From Flavobacteriaceae bacterium (lineage in GTDB: Bacteria; Bacteroidota; Bacteroidia; Flavobacteriales; Flavobacteriaceae): 38,964 nucleotides of DNA. Within the stretch, counting starts at the first letter, position 1. Each line of letters starts with the position of its first letter. Below are positions 34,294 through 38,964 of the stretch, piece by piece. The notes below the pieces were generated by a model. It did no database searches, had not been told where the DNA came from, and worked only from the letters and a program-made list of their open reading frames with translations. The position numbers were made by a program, and so were the translations under genes. The stretch is taken from contig JAQWJH010000066.1 in the NCBI GenBank assembly GCA_029248455.1, positions 1-38,964 of the forward strand, given 5' to 3'.

Positions 34294-35364
34294 TTACCAC
34301 TTATAGTTAATAAGAAAATTAGAAATTGGTTTTGGAAATGGATAAGTGCTTAAATCAGTAATATTTACATAGTTTTTGTTAATTTTTTTTACATGAACTA
34401 TCCAAAAAGAACAATGAATATGCTGATGTGAAAGTTTATTTATAAAAGTTTTATTTAGAAATAAATTCAATTTACTAACATTCAAATCGAAATTTTTATT
34501 TTTATTTAATTTATGTAAAATATCATTTTTATTTGAGGGACCATCAGTCTCAAACAAAGGAAATTGATATAGGTTTTTCCATATATCATTTCCTGTTCTT
34601 TTTACTATAATAGTTTGATTGGTTGAAGATTTTATAACTAAAAAGTTAAAATTTCTAATTTTAGCTATATTGTTTTTTTTCTTTATTGGAAATGAGTAAA
34701 CTTCATTATTTAAAAAAGAATAACAATTTTTTTTAAAAACACAATTTTCACAATTTGGCGAAGATGGTTTACAAACTAAAGCACCATATTCCATAATAGC
34801 CTGATTAAAATCTGAGGGATTATTTTTTGAAATTAATTGATGAGTGATTTTTTTAAATTCCTTTAAAGATTTGTGTGTATTAATCGGGGTTTTAATTGCA
34901 AGTAATCTAGAGATAAACCTGTAGACATTTCCGTCTACAACTGGGTTAACTTCATTGATAGAAAAGGAACTAACAGCACTTGCAGTATAATCTCCAATTC
35001 CAGGAAGATTAATCAAATCAATATATTTTGTTGGAAAAATTCCATTGTAATCACTGACAATTAATATTGCTGTTTTATGTAGATTTCTGGCCCTACTATA
35101 ATAACCTAGCCCCTCCCACAATTTTAAGACCTCATTTTCTGACGACTGAGCTAGCTTAAATATGTCAGGGAATTTTTTTATAAATTTTTTATAATATGGC
35201 AGTCCTTGTTTAATTTGTGTCTGTTGCAAAATGATTTCAGATAACCATATTTTATAGGGATCATTCGTTCTTCTCCAAGGAAGATTTCTTTTATTAACAT
35301 GATACCAAGCTATTAAATCTTTTGAAAAACTATCTGGTAAACTTTTTAACAACTTTGAATCCAA
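34294..35364 (-). CDS. mutY: Adenine DNA glycosylase MutY
   Basis: Removes adenine paired with 8-oxoguanine. The catalytic Glu is in WLSEIILQQTQI (about 43), the helix-hairpin-helix reads LPGIGDYTASAV (about 120), and the catalytic Asp is in NPVVDGNVYRF (about 143). The iron-sulfur cluster ligands C-x6-C-x2-C-x5-C are complete (CKPSSPNCENCVFKKNC, about 195-211). A C-terminal NUDIX-like recognition domain follows, giving 356 residues. The start is a TTG at 35364; no ATG is available near. Divergent from the HU gene. Confidence 0.95.
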   Translation of the reverse strand: MDSKLLKSLPDSFSKDLIAWYHVNKRNLPWRRTNDPYKIWLSEIILQQTQIKQGLPYYKKFIKKFPDIFKLAQSSENEVLKLWEGLGYYSRARNLHKTAILIVSDYNGIFPTKYIDLINLPGIGDYTASAVSSFSINEVNPVVDGNVYRFISRLLAIKTPINTHKSLKEFKKITHQLISKNNPSDFNQAIMEYGALVCKPSSPNCENCVFKKNCYSFLNNEVYSFPIKKKNNIAKIRNFNFLVIKSSTNQTIIVKRTGNDIWKNLYQFPLFETDGPSNKNDILHKLNKNKNFDLNVSKLNLFLNKTFINKLSHQHIHCSFWIVHVKKINKNYVNITDLSTYPFPKPISNFLINYKW

Positions 35365-35415
35365 AATAAGTGTGATTTAAGAATAAGAAAAAAATGAATT
35401 GTGAATTTAAATTTA

Positions 35416-35423
35416 TATATTTG
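35416..35423 (+). promoter_or_regulatory. Putative -7 box for the HU gene
   Basis: TATATTTG matches TAnnTTTG, 36 bases before the HU ATG. A TTG lies only 14 bases further upstream, shorter than the usual spacing, so only the -7 element is supported. Confidence 0.4.
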
Positions 35424-35459
35424 GCAACCTAAAAAGTAAACATAAATAAATTTAATAAT

Positions 35460-35741
35460 ATGACCAAAGCGGAAATTGTAACAAAAATTTCAAACAATTT
35501 AGGTTTAGAGAAAAATGAAGTTTTAGCAACAGTTGAAAATTTAATGGAAGAAATAAAAAGTTCCTTAAATAAAGGAGAAAACGTTTACTTAAGAGGATTT
35601 GGAAGTTTTATTGTAAAGAAAAGAGCCGAAAAAACTGGCCGAAATATCTCTAAAAACACAACAATTAGAATCCCCGCTCATCATATTCCAGCTTTCAAAC
35701 CTGCTAAAGTGTTTGTTGACGGTGTAAAGCAAAACAATTAA
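35460..35741 (+). CDS. DNA-binding protein HU
   Basis: A 93-residue nucleoid protein of the HU/IHF family. MTKAEIVTKISNNLGLEKNEV is the usual dimerisation start, followed by LRGFGSFIVKKRAEKTGRN and the beta-arm IRIPAHHIPAFKPAK. The arm has IPA where many HU proteins have IPA/VPA, so DNA binding by intercalation is expected. It leads the small basic protein by 14 bases and then rng, an arrangement I know from other Flavobacteriia. Confidence 0.93.
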   Translation: MTKAEIVTKISNNLGLEKNEVLATVENLMEEIKSSLNKGENVYLRGFGSFIVKKRAEKTGRNISKNTTIRIPAHHIPAFKPAKVFVDGVKQNN

Positions 35742-35755
35742 TTAAAAAATAAATT

Positions 35756-35848
35756 ATGCCAAGTGGTAAAAAAAGAAAAAGGCACAAGGTAGCTACGCAC
35801 AAGCGTAAAAAAAGAAGTCGTGCTAATCGACACAAAAAAAATAAATAA
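35756..35848 (+). CDS. Very basic 30-residue microprotein
   Basis: A short ORF missing from the ORF track: MPSGKKRKRHKVATHKRKKR, then a further ten residues ending KKNK, and TAA at 35846. About 18 of its 30 residues are Lys or Arg, with three or four His. It begins 14 bases after the HU stop. I recognise near-identical sequences following HU in other Flavobacteriia, so it is a real gene. Its composition fits a small ribosomal or RNA/DNA-binding protein; it does not look like Thx. I cannot name it with certainty. Confidence 0.75.
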   Translation: MPSGKKRKRHKVATHKRKKRSRANRHKKNK

Positions 35849-35998
35849 ATTATTTTTTTAACGAACATTTTCTGTTCTTTGAAATGAAGATTGTTTATAG
35901 TAAAAGTTCATTACTGATAATTTTCCATGTAAATTAAATCCTGTGTATAATAGTATAACCTATTCATATAATATTATATGAATATTAAATCATAAATT
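35849..35998 (+). other. Leader region between the microprotein and rng
   Basis: A 150-base AT-rich gap. It contains a small inverted repeat GAACA/TGTTC (35863-35877) of uncertain meaning and a longer perfect palindrome near its end. I see no clear -33/-7 promoter here. Confidence 0.4.
35961..35984. repeat. 24-bp perfect palindrome upstream of rng
   Basis: Each 12-base half (TATTCATATAAT and its reverse complement) is perfect, with no spacer. It ends 14 bases before the rng GTG start. It could be an operator for a dimeric repressor or, as RNA, a hairpin at the ribosome-binding region. Its AT-only core lowers its statistical weight somewhat. Confidence 0.6.
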
Positions 35999-37549
35999 GT
36001 GAGTAAAGAAATCATTATTCGATCAAATTCTACTGCAGTTGATTTTGCACTACTTAAAAACGGAAAATTAATTGAACTTCACAAACAAAATGATAGTAAT
36101 AAATTCAATGTCGGAGACATTTTTTTAGCCAGAACAAAAAAAACAATTTCTGGTTTAAATGCAGCATTTGTTAATGTTGGATATACAAAAGATGCTTTTT
36201 TACATTATCACGACTTAGGTCCAAAAATCTTATCATTAATTAAGTTCATTAAAGGTGTAAGCGCAGGTAAAATAAAGAATTTTTCCCTTGATAAATTTCA
36301 TTTTGAATCTGAAATTGACAAGGAAGGGAGTATCTCGGATGTCATAAGCCCTAACCAATCAGTACTAGTCCAAATAATAAAAGAACCTATTTCAACAAAA
36401 GGTCCTAGAATCAGTTCAGAACTATCTTTTGCTGGACGTTTTCTAGTTCTTGTACCTTTTTCTAACAGAATTTCTATTTCACAAAAAATTGAAAGTAAAG
36501 AAGAAAAAAGTAGGTTGAAAAGACTAGTTCAGAGTATCAAACCAAAAGGTTTTGGAGTAATTGTAAGAACCGTTGCCAAAGACAAAAAAGTGTCTGAACT
36601 AGACAATGATCTACAGAACTTATATGGTCACTGGATACAGCTTTGTAAAAAAATAAAAGGATCAGAAATCCCTTTAAAGGTACAAAGTGAGATGAATAGG
36701 TCCTCATCCATTTTAAGAGATATTTTTAACGACTCATTCACTGGAATATATGTAAATCAAAAATCCATGTATTCAGAGATTAAGGAATATTTGAAACAAA
36801 TTGCTCCAAAAAAGCAATCCATTGTTAAACTTCATCAATCTGACACTCCAATTTTCGAACAGTACGGAGTAGAACGTCAAATTAAAACTGCTTTTGGAAG
36901 AACAGTTACCATGAGTAAAGGTGCTTATTTGATAATAGAGCACACTGAAGCTCTTCATGTAATTGATGTAAACAGTGGAAACAGATCAACAAAAGCAAAA
37001 AATCAAGAAGAAACTGCCCTAGAAGTTAATTTAGTTGCTGCTTCAGAAATAGCACGCCAATTAAGACTTAGAGATATGGGTGGAATTATAGTTGTTGATT
37101 TTATTGACATGTTAAGCCCTGAAAACAGAAAAAAATTATTTGATCACTTTAAAAGTGAGATGGATTCTGACAGAGCAAAACATAAAATTCTTCCCCCAAG
37201 TAAGATTGGTTTAATTCAAATGACTAGACAAAGAGTTAGGTCAGAAATGGATATAAAAACTAAAGAATTAAATCCAAATATTAATGGGACTGTTGAAGCT
37301 CCAATTGTTTTAATTGATAAAATTTCAAATAAATTAGAAAAAATCTTAAAAAACAAAAAGTACGATAATAAAAAGCTTGTTTTACATTTGCATCCTTTTG
37401 TTGCAGCTTATGTAAAAAGTGGTTATCCTTCTGTCAGATTAAAATGGTATTTAGATCATAACAGATGGGTTAAAATTATCCCAAGAGACGCATACACCTA
37501 TTTACATTTTCGATTTTTCGATAAAGAAGGTAAAATCATAAATGCATAA
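35999..37549 (+). CDS. rng: Ribonuclease E/G family endoribonuclease
   Basis: A 516-residue RNase G-like enzyme for rRNA maturation and mRNA decay. An S1 RNA-binding domain covers about 38-125 (VGDIFLARTKKTISGLNAAFVNVG, quoted in part of the fold). The metal-binding aspartates lie in VIDVNSGN (about 323) and VVDFIDM (about 365). The zinc-link C-P-x-C motif that joins E. coli subunits is absent; the matching place reads KELNPNINGTVEAP. The start is GTG at 35999, shown by the usual xKEIIIRS opening. A strong terminator follows. Confidence 0.93.
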   Translation: MSKEIIIRSNSTAVDFALLKNGKLIELHKQNDSNKFNVGDIFLARTKKTISGLNAAFVNVGYTKDAFLHYHDLGPKILSLIKFIKGVSAGKIKNFSLDKFHFESEIDKEGSISDVISPNQSVLVQIIKEPISTKGPRISSELSFAGRFLVLVPFSNRISISQKIESKEEKSRLKRLVQSIKPKGFGVIVRTVAKDKKVSELDNDLQNLYGHWIQLCKKIKGSEIPLKVQSEMNRSSSILRDIFNDSFTGIYVNQKSMYSEIKEYLKQIAPKKQSIVKLHQSDTPIFEQYGVERQIKTAFGRTVTMSKGAYLIIEHTEALHVIDVNSGNRSTKAKNQEETALEVNLVAASEIARQLRLRDMGGIIVVDFIDMLSPENRKKLFDHFKSEMDSDRAKHKILPPSKIGLIQMTRQRVRSEMDIKTKELNPNINGTVEAPIVLIDKISNKLEKILKNKKYDNKKLVLHLHPFVAAYVKSGYPSVRLKWYLDHNRWVKIIPRDAYTYLHFRFFDKEGKIINA

Positions 37550-37550
37550 C

Positions 37551-37584
37551 AAAAAGCGACCCATTATAGGGTCGCTTTTTTTTT
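37551..37584 (+). terminator. Intrinsic terminator after rng
   Basis: AGCGACCC (37555-37562) and GGGTCGCT (37569-37576) form a perfect GC-rich stem with a 6-base loop, flanked by A runs before and nine T after (37576-37584). It is the clearest intrinsic terminator in the window, 2-5 bases after the rng stop. Confidence 0.93.
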
Positions 37585-37611
37585 GCTCTAAATTATACTA
37601 ATTTTCAAAAA

Positions 37612-38076
37612 ATGAATAATAGGGATTTAACAACAAAAGAAATAGAGAGAAAACTACAATATTATTGTTCATATCAGGACAGGTGTCATAAAGAAGTTGT
37701 ATCCAAATTAAAAACCTTCAATATTAATATTCAAAATTCTAATCAAATAATTTCAAACTTAATTAGAGACGGTTATTTAAATGAATCTAGATTTTCTAAA
37801 AGTTTTGTTCGGGGAAAATTTAATTTTAAAAATTGGGGAAAAATTAGAATTACAAATGAACTAAAACGTAGAAATATTTCACCTTACAATATAAATTACG
37901 GATTAAAAGAAATTGACGAAACAGAATACGAGCAAAAACTAGAAGAACTATTTACTAAAAAATTATCATCTTTGAGTAAATTAACTTCGGTTGAAAAAAA
38001 GAAAAAAATAATTTCCTATTTATTATACAGAGGATGGGAAAGTAACTTAATCTATTCAAAAATAAATGAAATATAA
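37612..38076 (+). CDS. recX: Regulatory protein RecX
   Basis: A 154-residue protein of three helical repeats that inhibits RecA filaments. The conserved LQYYCSYQDRCHKEVVSKL (about 15-33), DGYLNESRFSKSFVRGKF (about 54-71) and WGKIRITNELKRRNIS segments identify RecX. The C-terminal repeat includes KIISYLLYRGW. It follows the rng terminator, so it needs its own promoter, which I do not see clearly. Its last 11 bases overlap the start of the amidohydrolase gene. Confidence 0.9.
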   Translation: MNNRDLTTKEIERKLQYYCSYQDRCHKEVVSKLKTFNINIQNSNQIISNLIRDGYLNESRFSKSFVRGKFNFKNWGKIRITNELKRRNISPYNINYGLKEIDETEYEQKLEELFTKKLSSLSKLTSVEKKKKIISYLLYRGWESNLIYSKINEI

Positions 38077-38964
38077 TTTCAAAATCATTTTTTTATTCTT
38101 CATTTTAAATTCAATTTTTGGTTGTAAAAACAGTGTTGATTTGGTCCTTCATAATGGCAATATTTACACTGTGGATGATGAGTTTAGTATTATTGAGGCC
38201 ATCGCTGTAAAAGATGGTTTAATTTATGATACAGGAACAAATAATATTTTAAAGAAATACAATTACAAGAAGTCAATAGATTTAAAAGGAGCAACAGTAT
38301 TGCCTGGCCTTATTGACGCTCATTGTCACTTTTATGGACTAGGTTTAAATCAACAAGAGATTGATTTAGTTGGCACCAAGTCATTTGACCAAATTATATC
38401 CAAATTAAAAAATCAATCTAAAAATTATAAAACTGTTATAAAAGCCAGAGGATGGGATCAAAATGATTGGAACATTAAAGAGTTTCCAAATAAAAATCAG
38501 TTGGATGTACTTTTCCCAAAAACTCCAGTTGTTTTAGAAAGAATAGATGGTCATGCTTATATAGTAAATCAAAAAGCCTTAGATATGGCTAAAATAAATA
38601 ACGATACCAAAAGCAGTAATGGAACTATTTTGAAAAAAAATGGGGAACTCACTGGAGTACTCATTGACGGTCCAATGAGCTTAATTGATGCTGTCATTCC
38701 AGAATTATCAAAATCTGAAAAAAAGCAAGCACTTTTAGATGCACAAGAGATATGTTTTAAACATGGACTAACCACTATAGATGATGCTGGATTATCAAAA
38801 GAAATTATTTTTCTTATTGACAATTTACAAAAAAAGAAAGATTTAAAAATTAGAGTGTATGCCATGATAAGTAATTCAAAAAAAGATGTTGATTATTTTT
38901 TAAAAAACGGGCCAATTAAAACAAATTTATTAAATGTAAGGTCAGTAAAGGTTTATGGTGACGG
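38066..38964 (+). CDS. YtcJ-like amidohydrolase lipoprotein, N-terminal part
   Basis: Open from ATG at 38066 to the window edge (299 codons), absent from the ORF track because it lacks a stop. The start has a lipobox-like signal, FFILNSIFGCKN. The amidohydrolase metal motif appears as LPGLIDAHCHFYGLG (about 89-103), with GRIxxVG-like strands before it (VLHNGNIYTVDDEF). This is the Amidohydro_3 (YtcJ) subgroup, whose substrates are poorly defined. It overlaps recX by 11 bases, so coupling is likely. The C-terminal catalytic residues lie outside the window. Confidence 0.88.
   Translation, partial: MKYNFKIIFLFFILNSIFGCKNSVDLVLHNGNIYTVDDEFSIIEAIAVKDGLIYDTGTNNILKKYNYKKSIDLKGATVLPGLIDAHCHFYGLGLNQQEIDLVGTKSFDQIISKLKNQSKNYKTVIKARGWDQNDWNIKEFPNKNQLDVLFPKTPVVLERIDGHAYIVNQKALDMAKINNDTKSSNGTILKKNGELTGVLIDGPMSLIDAVIPELSKSEKKQALLDAQEICFKHGLTTIDDAGLSKEIIFLIDNLQKKKDLKIRVYAMISNSKKDVDYFLKNGPIKTNLLNVRSVKVYGD

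Noticed and set aside
35863-35877. Small hairpin GAACA/TGTTC after the microprotein as a terminator
   Set aside because: A 5-bp stem followed by TTTGAAA, with no real T run; too weak.
1-38964. tRNA, rRNA or mobile elements
   Set aside because: I looked in every gap for cloverleaf arms, rRNA-like blocks, transposase genes and terminal repeats and found none; the gaps are too short and AT-rich.

Overview
The window looks like a chromosomal segment of a marine-type member of the Flavobacteriia (Bacteroidota). The reasons are strong AT richness, the gliding-motility genes gldD and gldE, the Bacteroidota-specific DUF3098 and DUF3127 families, two TonB-dependent receptors, Bacteroidota-type promoter boxes (TAnnTTTG), and starts without Shine-Dalgarno sequences. 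Gene packing is tight. No gap exceeds about 200 bases, and several convergent pairs touch or overlap at their 3' ends. I see no rRNA, tRNA, CRISPR array, prophage or insertion sequence.

Layout, left to right. 1-3302 (+): end of mreD, then mrdA (PBP2) and rodA, the elongasome wall-synthesis genes. 3303-6505 (-): C-terminal processing protease prc and a lone ABC permease. 6648-8981 (+): surE, lpxB and an Lrp/AsnC regulator. 8971-12076 (-): leuS and a SemiSWEET-like transporter. 12186-14790 (+): ftsX, DUF3098, uppP, truB. 14782-15797 (-): DUF3127 OB-fold protein and aat. 15886-17061 (+): a membrane histidine kinase. 17045-17913 (-): greA and a HIT protein. 18001-18441 (+): a Rieske-like lipoprotein that has lost most cluster ligands.

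18458-21292 (-) is a probable metal-uptake cassette: a small ankyrin-like exported protein, a His/Cys-bearing exported small protein, and a TonB receptor with two very His/Asp/Glu-rich loops. A divergent AraC regulator follows (21445-22314, +). 22315-27457 (-) carries rplU, rpmA, a phosphopantetheinyl transferase, a thiamine-binding-type protein, a PnuC/PnuT-type transporter and a NadR-like P-loop kinase, then a clear TPP riboswitch ahead of a second TonB receptor. Together the last four genes read as a thiamine (precursor) acquisition locus. 27655-31075 (+): an M16 peptidase pair, one catalytic and one apparently inactive with an extra C-terminal domain. 31068-35364 (-): mutY, then ssb, gldE, gldD and an EamA transporter. 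35460-38964 (+): HU, a 30-residue very basic microprotein missed by the ORF track, RNase E/G with a strong terminator, recX, and the start of a YtcJ-like amidohydrolase lipoprotein cut by the window edge.

Most genes are housekeeping (envelope growth, translation, DNA repair). The most notable signals are the TPP riboswitch and thiamine locus, the acidic/His-rich TonB cassette, the basic microprotein, a 14-bp perfect hairpin holding the uppP start codon, a 24-bp perfect palindrome ahead of rng, and identical DDLPF tails on SSB and the DUF3127 protein.
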